Shown: positions 23,518 through 34,390 of the stretch, piece by piece
Layout of the letters: each line of letters begins with the position of its first letter
Position numbering within the stretch: the first letter of the stretch is position 1
Source: Proteles cristata cristata
Taxonomy: Eukaryota > Chordata > Mammalia > Carnivora > Hyaenidae
Reading direction: 5' to 3'
Length of the DNA stretch: 64,000 nt
NCBI GenBank assembly: GCA_017311185.1
Contig: JAESUZ010001757.1
Coordinates: 868,001-932,000, forward strand
Notes under the pieces: model-generated
Told to the model about the DNA's origin: nothing
The model's database searches: none
Seen by the model: the letters and a program-made list of their open reading frames with translations, nothing else
Program-made: the position numbers and the translations under genes

Positions 23518-23739
23518 GGGGCGCCTGGGTGGCTTAGTCGGTTAAGCGTCTGACTTTCGCTTAGGTCGTGATCTTGCGGTTCTTGGGTTCGAGCCCCGCG
23601 TCGGGCTCTGTGCTGACTGCCAGCTCAGAGCCTGGAGCCTGTTTCAGTCTGTGACTCCCCTCTCTCTGACCCTCCCCTGCTCACGCTGTCTCTCTCTGTC
23701 TCCTAAAAATAAATAAAAAAAAACATTAAAAAAAAAAAG
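23518..23739 (+). mobile_element. Young carnivoran tRNA-Lys SINE
   Basis: Near-consensus member of the 'gactgccagctc...gtctgtgactcc' subfamily, with a 14 bp duplication (23504-23517 and 23740-23753, aaaacatttcatta). Inserted beside the tail of the next, older SINE. Confidence 0.96.
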
Positions 23740-23756
23740 AAAACATTTCATTATTT

Positions 23757-23953
23757 CTTTCACGTTTATTTATTCATTTTGAGAGTGAGAGAGACAGAGA
23801 CAGAGCACGAGCAGGGGAGGGGCATAAGGTGAAGTAGAGGGAGTCTCACACACGCTGAGCCCGACACAGGGCTCAAGCTCACGAGAGTGAGATCATGAGC
23901 TGAGCCAATATTAAGAGGCGAATGTTTAACTGACCGAACCACCCAGGTGACCT
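23757..23953 (-). mobile_element. Older carnivoran tRNA-Lys SINE
   Basis: Diverged minus-strand copy whose head reads 'aaccacccaggtgacc' at the right end. Almost abuts the preceding plus-strand SINE. Confidence 0.88.
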
Positions 23954-25019
23954 TGCAAACACTAGTTTTTAAATTCTTGTCTGAAACCAAGTGGCGGGCT
24001 GGCATTTGAAAAATACTCTCTTCCTACATGATTCCAATTCAACTGTATTGGAGAGTGCAAGGCAAATTATTTAACACTAACATTTCATTCATTTACTGGG
24101 TCAATTTTTTTATAATAGTCATGAGCATTCTGTTTTATGGCTTTAATTATTGGGTTTGATAGGCTTTTGCCCCTTATAATTATTTCAAAAACTTTAAAAG
24201 CATAAAACATTTTACTGTGGAAAATACCCCGTATGTTTTCTCCTGGTTGTTGACTTATGATACTTTATTTCTGATTTAGATCACTCTGGTTCTTCAGCAT
24301 TCTTCTATCACTGATGAAAGAAGAGTCATGCAAATGCAAACTGAAAGATAAAGTGACAGACAACAGCCCAACAGCTGACTGAGGACACACAGGACCATAC
24401 ATACAGTAAGAGTTCAATACATGTAGTATAATAGAAAAAAAGATCCAGTGTTTTTGGATTTCAGTCCTGAGGAGTGTGCACTCAATTATACTAGGCTTTT
24501 AGACAAAAGAGGCTGAACGAGAAATCAAGTGTCTCTTTTGGGGAGCTTGCTCAGGGGAACTAAATCATTTCTGCATAAAAGAGCAATAGCCACCTTTCCT
24601 GACTCCAGGTGTCATCTCACTGGACATGTTCTGAGAAGCCTGGCACCAAGAATTGAGTTGTCCTCAATTCTGACATGCCTGGTGTGACTCACAGAAAAAA
24701 AAAATCTATGAATTCTATATTGCTACATGGACTGTTGAGTATCAGAAGTTTGGGTCTATATGTCAGTTTTTATAAGAATTATTTCTAGAAACACAGAAAT
24801 GACTTATTTAATACATTTTAAGTGAATGTCCTTGGGGAGGGAGCAAGAGGTAAATAGTCAAACCCAATTATAATTCTTGCAGGAAATAAATTCAACTTTT
24901 CTATTGGGTTCATGGACAAAACACAGAATTAAATGCTCAAGGCCAACTCACATGTGTTCCTTAGTGTTAGTAATATAAAATTCCTCTATGCAGATTTTCA
25001 AAAGTGATTTTCCTGGGGT
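23954..25019. other. Unassigned sequence
   Basis: No gene or repeat recognised. An ATGCAAAT octamer occurs at 24328-24335, which is expected by chance at this scale. Confidence 0.5.
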
Positions 25020-25130
25020 TGACCAGTGAGCTTTCACGGTGCCAGGTACCACACTGGGTTTGGGGGACACAGAGATGGATAAGAAGTTCGCTGTACTTGA
25101 ACTCACCCATTTAGCAGGTTACTATTAATG
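25020..25130 (-). mobile_element. LINE-2 (L2) 3' fragment, antisense
   Basis: 'gtgccaggtaccacactggg..gacacagagatggataag' matches the antisense L2 3' end. Confidence 0.6.
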
Positions 25131-25689
25131 AACTTCATCGATTTAAGTCAAGTCTATTAATAAAATAGTATGTTCCAGGAAAGAAATGGCTTAAAGAATG
25201 AGTATGCCATAGGCATTCTCCCCAAAGTATTTAATATCAAACAAGAGGGACAGACTTCTGAATATCTGAATATACCATAATATGGTATAACCTGTGCTAC
25301 AGTTGAGGTCAAGTTGCTGGGATGAGAGAGAAAATAACTCCTCTTAAATTTATAGAAAATTTCCATTTCCAAACGCGAGATTTCTTCCTAGCCTGGCATA
25401 TGTAAAATTTTTTGGGGGACAAAACATTTTTTAAAATGTTCTTTTAATGCAATTTTACTGTCTGAAAAACACCTGTGGGGATTCCTTGAAGGTCAGGAAA
25501 AATATCTACAGAAGATACAGAAGCTGCCTTGTGTGGCGTTATTGGCATAAAGCTTATATTTTTATAAGCACGCATGGGACATTTTTGGAAACTGATTGAT
25601 TATTTGACCTTAAAGAAAAATCTCAATTGTTTTTGAAAACTTGGTAACATGCCTATCACATTTTTGTACTCTAATGCAGTTAACTAAGC
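25131..25689. other. Unassigned sequence
   Basis: AT-rich, no gene recognised. A short palindrome lies at 25271-25289. Confidence 0.5.
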
Positions 25690-26370
25690 TAGATCACTCA
25701 AAATCCTCTAAAAACTCAGGAAGTTAAAAGCATACTTGTAAATCAGTCAGAGGAATTACTAGAAATTAGAAAATTCTAAGAAATGAATAATAACAGAAAT
25801 ACTGTTTTTCAAAACCTGTGGGATGTAGCTAGGACAGTGATGAGAAAGAAATCTGTAGACTTAAATGCTTATCTTACAAAAGAAGAATGGCTAAAACATG
25901 AACTAAGAATTTAATTTAAGAAATCATGGGGAAAAACAGACTCTTGAATAACACACAGAAAATTGAAGGGATAGAAATTGATGAAATAAAAATCAAAGGT
26001 CTATATGAGAATGTCAAGAAAAGTTTGTTTTTAAAAGAGTAAGTAAAAATGACTACTTGTGTTAGGATTTATCAAGAAACAATAAAAAGAAAAGTCACAA
26101 ATAGACAATATCAGCAATTTAAAAAGAGATTGTTACTACACATGCAGCATTACAAAAAAAGCACTTTATGCTGATAAATTTCAAGACTTGTAAAAAGTAG
26201 TTATGTTCCTAAGAAAACAAAACTGATCAGAACTGACCAAAAAATAAGACAAAACCTAATTTGTGCTGTAAGCATTGAAGGAATCAAATAATAACTTTCT
26301 GTAAGCTAAAGACTCACGCGATCTTTTTTTTTTTATAGGACACGACTCTTTCATAAGTGAGTTCAAGGTA
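25690..26370 (+). mobile_element. Ancient L1 ORF2 fragment, 5' portion
   Basis: ORF2 landmarks in order: 'aacctgtgggatgtagctaggacag' near 25815, 'ttaaatgcttatctt' near 25861, 'aattgatgaaat' near 25976, 'ctttatgctgataaattt' near 26163, then 'tttcataagtgagttc' before the transposon. Not intact. It resumes at 26880. Confidence 0.75.
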
Positions 26371-26877
26371 CAGGTATCTCCCACTTTACGCAAGTTCCCA
26401 GCATGCCATTTAATTTTTATGAAAGCTTACATTAGTACTTGTTTCCACTAACAGAAGGAAATCTTGAGAGGATTTTTGCTTTTTACGAAAAAAAGTGAAA
26501 GAGAAAATAGTATTCAGCATTTATTTTGCAGCGAGCGTTTCTAGAGGCAGCGCGGGCCCAGCCCTGAGAGGGTTCCTGTCAAGCTCCTTCTCCACGGAAC
26601 TACTCTCAGCATCTCAGCATCAAGCTGCCAGAGCTTTAAACTGTGTCTGTGAACATCTTGTGCCCTAGCTTGATTTACTTTGTGCCTCCTTGAGCAAGAT
26701 GTGTCCTAAGCTATCAGAGGAGCCTAAGAGAGTTTATGTTTTGGGTCTGGAGATGCTAAAAAAAAAAAAAAAGTTCCATATAAATTAATGGTAATTGTTT
26801 TTTTTTTTACTTTCCTTCATTTCAACTTACATAGGTTTTCATAGGAATGACCTACTTTCAGATAGAAGGGAGACCTG
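26371..26877. mobile_element. Tigger-like (pogo/Tc1-mariner) non-autonomous DNA transposon
   Basis: 507 bp element with CAGGTATCTCCC at the left end and GGGAGACCTG at the right (inverted), flanked by TA on both sides (26369-26370 and 26878-26879). TA duplication and CAG-initiated ends fit Tigger. Subterminal sequence is also partly inverted (left 'aatttttatgaaagctta', right 'ttttcatagg' reversed). No transposase frame, so it would have been mobilised in trans. Exact subfamily not identified. Confidence 0.75.
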
Positions 26878-26879
26878 TA

Positions 26880-27020
26880 CTGGAAATTCCAAATTTAAAC
26901 TCCTTCAGAGAATAGAAAAAGAGTATCCATTATCTCATTGATGTTAGAACCTTGATACCAAAACCAGATACGGACAGTATGAGGAAAGAAAACAATGGGC
27001 CACGCTGATGAACAAAATTT
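26880..27020 (+). mobile_element. Ancient L1 ORF2 fragment, 3' portion
   Basis: Continues the interrupted ORF2: 'ctccttcagagaatagaaaaag' then 'cttgataccaaaaccagata'. The two L1 parts join directly once the transposon is removed. Confidence 0.75.
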
Positions 27021-27394
27021 AGCCATAAACTAGGAAAAAAATAAGGGCCTAGCTAACTGACCTAAGGCGAAATTAGTTAGCAGGTCAAGGGCATGGCATC
27101 TCTATACCCACAGAAAAATCATTGAGTAGAGTTCCACACTGATTCATGGATTAAGAAATAAGCAAACAAGACTTCCTACGACAGGAAGGCGACCACTCTC
27201 CTAACTGGAAAAGAGTGAACCTAAAATATTGTATTTATTTGCCATAGGTCTGGTAGCTAAACCAAAAATGAGCTTGCTTTCTTCCTGAATAGAAGGATAA
27301 GGAAAAGTTGTTAATTTAAATCATTTTTTTGCCCTATTAAATACATAAGTGTGCGTGTTTATTTGTACAGATATAAATACATGCAACCAGAGTT
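27021..27394. other. Unassigned sequence
   Basis: No gene or repeat recognised with confidence; some of it may be further decayed L1. Confidence 0.4.
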
Positions 27395-27625
27395 TTATTG
27401 CGTGGTAGTTAAGAACATGAGCTCTGGAAGAAGATTGCTAAATTAAAATCCCATAATTATATGATTCAGGGCAAATTCTTAACCTCCCTGTGCTTCAGTT
27501 TTCTCATCCATAAAATGGGTTAGGAAACTACCTCATTGGCTCATTGGGAAGGTAAAATAAATAAATACACTTGAAACATAAAGAGAAATGCCCAGCAGAT
27601 AGTAAGCACTAAATATGTATTAGTG
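27395..27625 (+). mobile_element. MIR SINE
   Basis: Near full-length MIR: 'gagctctggaag' start, 'cttaacctccctgtgcttcag', 'ctcatccataaaatggg' and the 3' 'gtaagcactaaatatgtatta' end. Confidence 0.88.
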
Positions 27626-27654
27626 GCTATGGTGCCTTTTTTTTTTTTTTTGTA

Positions 27655-27758
27655 CCAAAATAATAACATAATGATTTCTGCCTGGACAGAAGATTCATGG
27701 GTGGTTTTTAAATTTTTCTTTATATTTTCCCCACAGTTTCCAAACTTTTTACAATACT

Positions 27759-27803
<45 letters not shown>

Positions 27804-28010
27804 ATTTTGAGAAAGAGAGCATGAGCAGAGTGGGGGTACAGAGAGAATCCAAGCAGTCTCCACGCTGACGGCTCTGGGCCGGACATGGTGTTTGAACCCT
27901 CGAACTGGGGATCATGACCTGAACCGAAACCAAGAGTCAGACATTTAACGAACTGAGCCACCCAGGTGCCCATACAATATTTTATTTTTATAAAGAGAGC
28001 TATTTTAAAC
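27655..28010 (+). mobile_element. Ancient L1 (L1M-type) 3' end, interrupted by SINE
   Basis: 'gatttctgcctgg..gggtggtttttaaatttttctttatattttcc..acaatactttattt' matches the terminal L1M 3' UTR. Split by the SINE at 27765-27973. Confidence 0.65.
27765..27973 (-). mobile_element. Carnivoran tRNA-Lys SINE with (TTTA)n tail
   Basis: Older copy with a 14 bp duplication (27751-27764 and 27974-27987, one mismatch). The minus-strand tail is expanded into about 11 ATTT units (27758-27801). Confidence 0.92.
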
Positions 28011-28307
28011 ACACCCATCACCACTCCCCACACACACAGGGGCACACACACGCTGCTCACGTACACCCTCTTAAATCTCAAGCTCTTTGACCTACATTGG
28101 TTAAAACATTTTCCTGGAAACTTGGGCTGTGGCAGACCATTGCCTCTGAGACCTGCCCGGATACCTGGGTGCTTGCGCTCCTCTGAAGGCAGGACAGTTG
28201 ATGCGCTCTCTCTAACCACGTGTATTACCACATGTATTGTCACCCCGTGTGAGCAATAGTAACTCCAGAGGAAAGGACAGGCTCTTTCTAAACATGTTGA
28301 TACAAAA

Positions 28308-28425
28308 ATGCATCAGAATGACTCCATGAACTTCCAAACCAAGGATGTTCAAACTCCGTCTCGAGAGACTGACTTAGCAGGTCAGAGGGCGGCTTGCAGA
28401 TCTGCGATGCTGATAGGCACCTGGG
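28308..28425 (+). mobile_element. MER5-like hAT-Charlie fragment
   Basis: 'tgcatcagaatgactccatg' and 'gactgacttagcaggtcagag' match MER5 positions 'gcatcagaatcacctgga' and 'ctgattcagtaggtctgg'. Diverged fragment. Confidence 0.5.
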
Positions 28426-28564
28426 TTGTGAACGGCAGCTTTATTCTGTTTTCACTCGGCCTTTTCCCTCATCCTGACACAGACAGGTCTGGGCAGGTGA
28501 ATTTTAAAGGTATGCGGCACTTCCCAGTTGATTTTAAGTGTATTGATAGTGCCTGTTCATTCAT

Positions 28565-29290
28565 TCCAAAAAATGTAACGGCTCAATTGTTCAGAAAGTG
28601 TTCTAGGTTAGAAAAAGGAGACATGAAGGAGAAACTAACAACACACCCCATTCCCAGAAGTTTAATTTTCATACAGGCAAACAGAAAATTAACAAGTAAA
28701 TGTAGGATAATTGTAAGGTATAGTAAGAGTTCTTGAAAGAGGACATAAACAGGATGATGTGACAGAGTAATGGGAGATGAGGCTTCAGAGAGGGGAGCAG
28801 AGACAGCTACGCTGAGCAGGTGACATTTCAGGGGAGACATGGAGCTGAGAGGGAACAGATTATGCTCAGAATAGAAGTGAATATTTCCAGGGAGACGTAA
28901 CAGCCAAAGTTCTGCATCAGAAAGATCCAGGCGTGTTCAAGGTTAGTGTGTCTGGAATATAACGTGTAAGAGACAGTGGTGTAGAGAAAATGCTGGAAGG
29001 GTAGATGCATAGGAACTTGCCATCCCAGACAAGGAGTTTGGGTTTTGTTCTGAGGGTGTAGAAAACCACAGGGTCTTTTAAATAGTGTCGATTGGAGGTG
29101 ATATAAGAAATGGTTGATTTCAAAGATCACTCTGCTTCTGTATAGACAGTGATTGGTGGAAAATAACCAAGGAAAGAAATGAGAGACTGTTGCAATAACC
29201 TAGGTGACGGGTGATGACAGCTTGGATTTGGGGGTCCAGAGGAGATGGTGAGAGGACAGCCAAGTTGAGGACCCTTTGGAGGTAGAGGGC
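28565..29290 (-). mobile_element. LINE-2 (L2), long antisense fragment
   Basis: Long run of antisense L2: 'aaaattaacaagtaaatg', 'gcaggtgacatttcagggg', 'tttgggttttgttctgagggtgtag', 'gatcactctgcttctgtatagacag', 'agactgttgcaataacctaggtga'. The 142-codon frame across it (28308-28736) is incidental. Confidence 0.85.
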
Positions 29291-30560
29291 ATCTAGGATA
29301 TTTGTGGTAGAGCCATGGGTTCTGATTGGCTCTGTGGTAGATGCAGGTCAGACCACTGGGTCACAAGCCACCGACTGCACCGTCTCCTTCCCAGAAGGTA
29401 GATGTACAGATGCTGACTAATCTCATGGGTTCAAAATACAAGTTCCCATTTGTCCTTCGGACCCTTGGAATAGTTCTACCGTGGCCGCTGTAAATTCCCT
29501 GCTGCCTTCAAAGGGTGAGATGCTGTTTATGCCCAGGGATTGTTTGTCAGCTGCTGAGCTCCACATTCTGGGAGCCACTTAGGGTTCACATGACTCCTCT
29601 TCTGTGTCAGAGGTAGAATAAGTCTAGACTTCATCCATCCCAAGAGGTCTGCTCTAGATGCAGGGCAGGGCCCAGAGTCCATGGTGCACCTGTGAAGTGA
29701 CTTTGTTCTGTGCTGCACTGAGGAAACACCAAGGAGTCCTGACCTCACCTGAACCGGACGGACCTCCCCCTGGTAAGTTTCAGAGCTGACCTGCTTCTCC
29801 AAGGCTTTTTCTGGACTGAAGCCAATCTGAGTCCAGGTCAGAGTCCTCCCTCTCTCCACCCTCTGACTCTATTCGGCCAATGTCTTCTTGAGTTCACTCA
29901 AACTGTGCTCAGGAACTGGGAAGGAGGGCAGGGTGGGGGTGGGGGGGGAGGGTGAGCTGGGGGGAGCTGGGACAGTTGCTCTGGGCAAAAGCAGAACTGG
30001 AGTTGGAAAATGCTTCCTTTCCCCATTTCCTATCAGGGGAAAATGGTGAGATATTACATAGCCTTCAATTCTCATAGTGAGTATGTGTGTAGGAACTTTC
30101 CCGATGGCACAGCCTTAAAGAAAATGTAAACTAAGCTAGTGTGTTCATTAAGGGACACACCTATTAGGAAAAATATTTGTATTTTGTTTGTGTATTAGCT
30201 ATAGGCCATCAGAGTCCTCCCAAGAGTGTGATTCAAATTCTTTATCTCGTCCGCATTAATCTCTTAGAAAGGACTTGGACCTTGAGGCCTATGGCTCTGT
30301 ATGAGAGGTCAGAAATTAACTCTACAAAATTTGAAGATGTGACAGCTGCAACTATGTATGTTCCAACTTTAAAATATCAGTAGGTGGATGGATGCAGGGA
30401 GAACGATAAATACAGTGCAAAGAACTTACCGGTTCTCTTGAAAAGTGAGTTTCAAAACAGCACATCACGTATGAGGCATCTAATTCCAAAGTGAAAAACT
30501 GGGTGTTTCACTAACTCTAAGGAGTGTTAAGACTGCCTAATATCAAAAAATGCCAATATA
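29291..30560. other. Unassigned sequence with G-rich tract
   Basis: No gene recognised. Contains a quadruplex-prone G tract at 29918-29971. A donor-like CTG|GTAAGT at 29770-29776 stands alone, with no supporting exon signal. Confidence 0.45.
29918..29971 (+). promoter_or_regulatory. G-quadruplex-prone tract
   Basis: At least seven runs of three or more G within 54 bases with short loops. It is not part of an L1 3' UTR or any repeat I recognise. Whether it folds or acts in vivo cannot be read from sequence. Confidence 0.5.
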
Positions 30561-30578
30561 TGAAAATATATTCATTTT

Positions 30579-30752
30579 TTTTACATTTATTTATTTATTT
30601 GGAGACTGAGAGCATGATTGGGAGACGGCAGAGAGGGAGAGAAAGCATCCCAAGCAGGCTCCACCCTGACAGTGTGGCCCTCAAACCTCAGGACCACGAC
30701 CTGAACTGAAATCAAGAGTCAGACACATAACAACTGAGCCACCCTGGTGCCC
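30579..30752 (-). mobile_element. Old carnivoran tRNA-Lys SINE
   Basis: Diverged, shortened copy ending 'gagccaccctggtgccc'. Flanks 30561-30578 and 30753-30770 match over 18 bases with three differences, so the duplication has decayed with age. Confidence 0.88.
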
Positions 30753-30849
30753 TGAAAACATATGCGTTTTAAAATCAATGAAGGTTTTTATAAATGCTTT
30801 TGTAGTCATGTTTAAATACTTATTTTTAGATATATAGGTGTCAGACAGC

Positions 30850-31014
30850 ATGTTCTAAAATGCTGAAGGGAAATATATTTAAAAATGTTAATAAGATACC
30901 TCTAGGAGAAAGGAGTGGGATGGGGTAGATAAAAGACCCTGGACATATATATTTTATTCTATATATTTCCATATTATTTGATTTTTTTTTTTTACAATAA
31001 GCATATATTGAGAT
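30850..31014 (+). mobile_element. Ancient L1 (L1M-type) 3' UTR end
   Basis: 'aaaatgttaataagatacctct..' through 'attttattctatatatttcc' to 'acaataagcatatatt' resembles the terminal L1M 3' UTR. It ends in a TG microsatellite. Confidence 0.55.
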
Positions 31015-31052
<38 letters not shown>

Positions 31053-31058
31053 TGTGTG
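31015..31058. repeat. (TG)n microsatellite
   Basis: TG dinucleotides with one TA interruption. Confidence 0.96.
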
Positions 31059-31854
31059 AATGTCACTGGTTTATATGGGTGATGCTAAGTGGAAATTTGT
31101 TAGTCAAAAACACTTTTGCCTATGGAACAAATAGCCTAATGGATCCTGATTTTATTAAGCACGGCAAGCAAACATAATTCAGGGAAGGCTAAAGAAATTT
31201 TCTGTTTGTGCTGCAACTGCACATTTCCACCTGCTGTGAAATAAACCCAATCTTCCTGCCGGGGTCTGTTGATTCAGCTTTGCCATCTGGAGCAATCTAG
31301 CATTAACAGCCTGAATGGAATAATGCTGCTTTGGTCAGGGGCTCTGCTGGTAGCAAAGTTTGTGGTATATGGTGTTAATTACATTCTTTTCATAAAATAG
31401 CGGTGCTCTAAGTATGGAGCTGGGTAGAAATGACCAACACGTGTGGTAGTTCAGATTCAGGATAAAGATAATTCCCTGGGATTTCATCTGTTATCTCTCA
31501 TGCGAGGGGAGACATCCAGATGCAGGTCAGGAGGCAAAAGGTTTGTGGGTGAGGGAGAACACCAGGCAGGCAAGGCTGTAAAGTCTGGGCAGTGGCCATC
31601 TTATTATTCATGATTCCTGCAGCTTCTGAGAACATTCTGTACCATGTACACAGTTGGCTTAGTACAAATTCCAAAGCCATTTTTTATTATCGTTTGGGAT
31701 CTCATTTTCAGAGAAGGTCGATAAGTAAGCTGATAGTTAAACATTTGTAAACCAATGCATTCCAACAAAAGCCACCCATTGACTAGAGAACATTAGAGTG
31801 CTTTAGAGTCAGTGCTGAAGGCCACTCTCCAGTCTACTGGAAAAGGACATTCAT
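31059..31854. other. Unassigned sequence
   Basis: No repeat recognised. 31170-31380 has balanced composition and short AT motifs, which could suit a conserved noncoding element; this is not demonstrable here. Confidence 0.4.
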
Positions 31855-32070
31855 GTATTCATTTGTGTCTTTGTTTGTTCAAGAAATGACTTATGGAGCG
31901 CCTTCTATGGGCCAAGCACTGTGCAGGAAATACACAGAGAGAAGTCCCTGCCATTGTAGAGTTCGCGAACAAACAAACAAGACATAATTAAGATTGTGAC
32001 AATGCTATGAAGGGGATGACCAGGGTGACATGGCAGAAGAGTCAGGCAGAAGTGAGTGGGGTATCTTTCT
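31855..32070 (-). mobile_element. LINE-2 (L2) 3' end, antisense
   Basis: 'tggagcgccttctatgggccaagcactgtgcagg..agtccctgccattgtagagtt' is the antisense L2 3' end. Confidence 0.8.
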
Positions 32071-32939
32071 ATAGCTTAGTGTGCCAGCCAGGCCTCTCTG
32101 GAGAGGTGTCGCTGGCATTTTATTGCCAGAGGGTGAGAGGCGGCAGTGGGAAGAGCCTTTCCCTGGGTCAGGCAGGCCCTGCCCTAACTGGCCTGTAGCC
32201 TCTGTTTCTACAGACCACCAGACCACCCTCTCTGGCCAGTTTCTTCGCCTGCAAAAAGACCAATGTCATCTGCAAGCAGCTCCTGGTCTGGGAATCTACC
32301 TAATTATGAATCTGTTACCTGAAGAATAATAACTTTTATGTGAAAGTACTTTGCAAACTGTAAAGAATGGTAGAGTATTACCCCCATTTGATCTTCATAA
32401 TAACTCTACTAAGTAGATCAGATAAGGATTAAAATTACTTGGATACTGGCAAGTCTGGCTGCATCATTTGCAGTGCCTGGTGCAAATTGAAAAAGCAGGG
32501 CCCTTTGTCCAGAAATGATTAAGAATTTTAAACGGGCAACAGCGGAGTATTAAACCATTAAACTTCTGAGCGCAGGACCCTGTGGTACTGGGCAGTTTGC
32601 ATGCTCACAAACGCCTTGGATAATTTATGATCTCCAGATTTGATGGCGGCGGGATGGCGAGGAGCGAGTGGTGTCATATTTGGCTACGTTTATATCCAGG
32701 GTACCTGTTTCTGCAAAATAGCAAATCATCACATACTGGGTTTTATTAGTGTAATTATGCCACTGAGTTTATTCTGGGTACCCTAGTCTGTTTCTTCATT
32801 TGGTATTTTTGACCCTCTTCTTTCAATAACTCAAAAAATCTGGTAGACCACGTAGAGAGCCAATAACTTTTCCAGAAATCTATAGCAATTGAGGTGTTTT
32901 GATATAAGTTATCCTAAGGAAATTGACTTTTGTGCAGTC
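32071..32939. other. Unassigned sequence, possible old repeats
   Basis: No gene recognised. 32336-32430 has MIR-like traces ('aagtactttgcaaactgtaaag'). 32450-32610 ('gcctggtgcaaattgaaaaagcagg') resembles a mammalian middle-repetitive sequence I cannot name. Confidence 0.35.
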
Positions 32940-33130
32940 AAATGATCTTGATTTGAAATAAGAATGACTAAATAGGAGTCCTAATTTGGCCATTTGATAT
33001 TTGTGTGATGATGGGTAAATTAGTCTCTCTGAACTATAGTTTCTTCTGCAAAATTGAAATATCTCTTTACAAATGTGTCTGCGTTGTCGGTGAGAATCCA
33101 GGAGGTCATGCCTGGTGATCTGAAATGTGG
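32940..33130 (+). mobile_element. MIR SINE, diverged
   Basis: 'gatatttgtgtgatgatgggtaaattagtctctctgaac' then 'tcttctgcaaaattgaaat' follows the MIR core order. Confidence 0.65.
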
Positions 33131-33428
33131 ACACATGTAGAAAATGAAAAAATGATTCTTTGGTGCTTTTCTATCTGGAGGCTGGCAGGACTGACATCAA
33201 GCTGGCTTGCCTTAATTATTAATGGGAGATGTCATTTCTGATTGGGCACGTGTGTGTTTGCTGATTATTAAATATTTTGAACATCATCCTTGAATGACAG
33301 AAGTGTACTATACTGGTTTGCCAAAGAATGGCAAGTTTATAATTTTATTTATCATATTAATAACATCTCAGTGGGAAGAGATGATTTTTTTTAGGTGAGA
33401 TTCACATAACATAAAATTAACGATTTTA

Positions 33429-33458
33429 TTTATTTTTTTAAGTTTTGTTTTATTTGTT

Positions 33459-33489
<31 letters not shown>

Positions 33490-33647
33490 GGGCAGGGGCA
33501 GAGAAAAGAGAGGGAGAGAGAATTCCAAGCAGGCTCTGCATTGTCAGTGAAAAGTCCAACATGGGACTTGTCTCAAGAACCTGGAGATCGTGACCTGAGC
33601 CAATTAGAGACTTGGATGCTTCACCAACTGAGCCACCCAGACACCTC
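33429..33647 (-). mobile_element. Carnivoran tRNA-Lys SINE
   Basis: Copy with a 17 bp duplication (33412-33428 and 33648-33664, one mismatch) that lies in the L1M and confirms insertion into it. Contains a GA-rich stretch. Confidence 0.94.
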
Positions 33648-34173
33648 TAAAATTAACCATTTTAAAGTGAAAATTTCAGTGGCATTTAGTACATTCATAA
33701 TGTTCAACCATCATCTTTATCTATTCTAAAACCTTTTTATTACTCCAAAAGGAAACCCATGCCCAGGACTCAATCACTCCTCTATTGCTCTTTCCTTCCC
33801 CTTGGCCCCAGGCTACTATTAATGTGTTTTCCATCTCTCTGGATTTGATTATTCTGGATATTTCATCTGAATGGGACATACAATATGCGGCCTTCTGTGT
33901 TTGGCTTCTCTCACTTAGCCTGTGTTTTCAAGGTTCATTGTGCTGTTGCCCATTTCAGTATTTGTATCTTTTTGTGACTGAATAATATTCTAGTCCATGG
34001 CTATGCCACAATTGGTTTATCCATTTATCCATGGATAGCCATTCACACAAAAAAAAACAAAAAACCAGTATTTTGGCTACCATGAATAATGCCATGAATA
34101 TGTGTGTACATGTATTTGTTTCAATACCTGTTTTTACTTCTTTTGGGTATATACCCAAGAGTAAAATTTCTGG

Positions 34174-34390
34174 ATGTGCCTGGGTGGCTCATTTGGTTAA
34201 GTGCCCGACTTCGACTCAGGTCATGATCTCACAGTTTGTGGGTTCGAGCCTCACATTGGGCTCTGTGCTAACACCTGCTCAGAGCCTGAAGCCTGCCTCA
34301 GATTCTGTATCTCCCTCTCTCTCTGACTCTCCCCTGCTTACACTGTCTCTCTCTCTCAGAAATAAATAAAAACATTAAAAAATTTTTTAA
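34174..34390 (+). mobile_element. Carnivoran tRNA-Lys SINE
   Basis: Complete copy from 'gcctgggtggctcatttgg' to 'agaaataaataaaaacatt'. The antisense L1M text resumes straight after it. Duplication is not clear. Confidence 0.92.

Noticed and set aside
13479..23739. Regularly repeated similar units considered as a CRISPR-like or satellite array
   Set aside because: Units are dispersed, in both orientations, with private target-site duplications: SINE insertions.
24328..24335. ATGCAAAT octamer (POU factor motif)
   Set aside because: An 8-mer occurs about once or twice in this length by chance on two strands.
25271..25289. Palindrome tataccat/atggtata
   Set aside because: Eight-base arms in AT-rich DNA; not significant.
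27791..28243. 150-codon minus-strand open frame
   Set aside because: It runs through a SINE and L1M 3' sequence into unassigned DNA, so it has no coherent origin as a gene.
28308..28736. 142-codon plus-strand open frame
   Set aside because: It crosses a MER5-like fragment and an antisense L2.
29770..29776. Consensus-like splice donor CTGGTAAGT
   Set aside because: A lone donor motif with no paired acceptor or supported coding frame.
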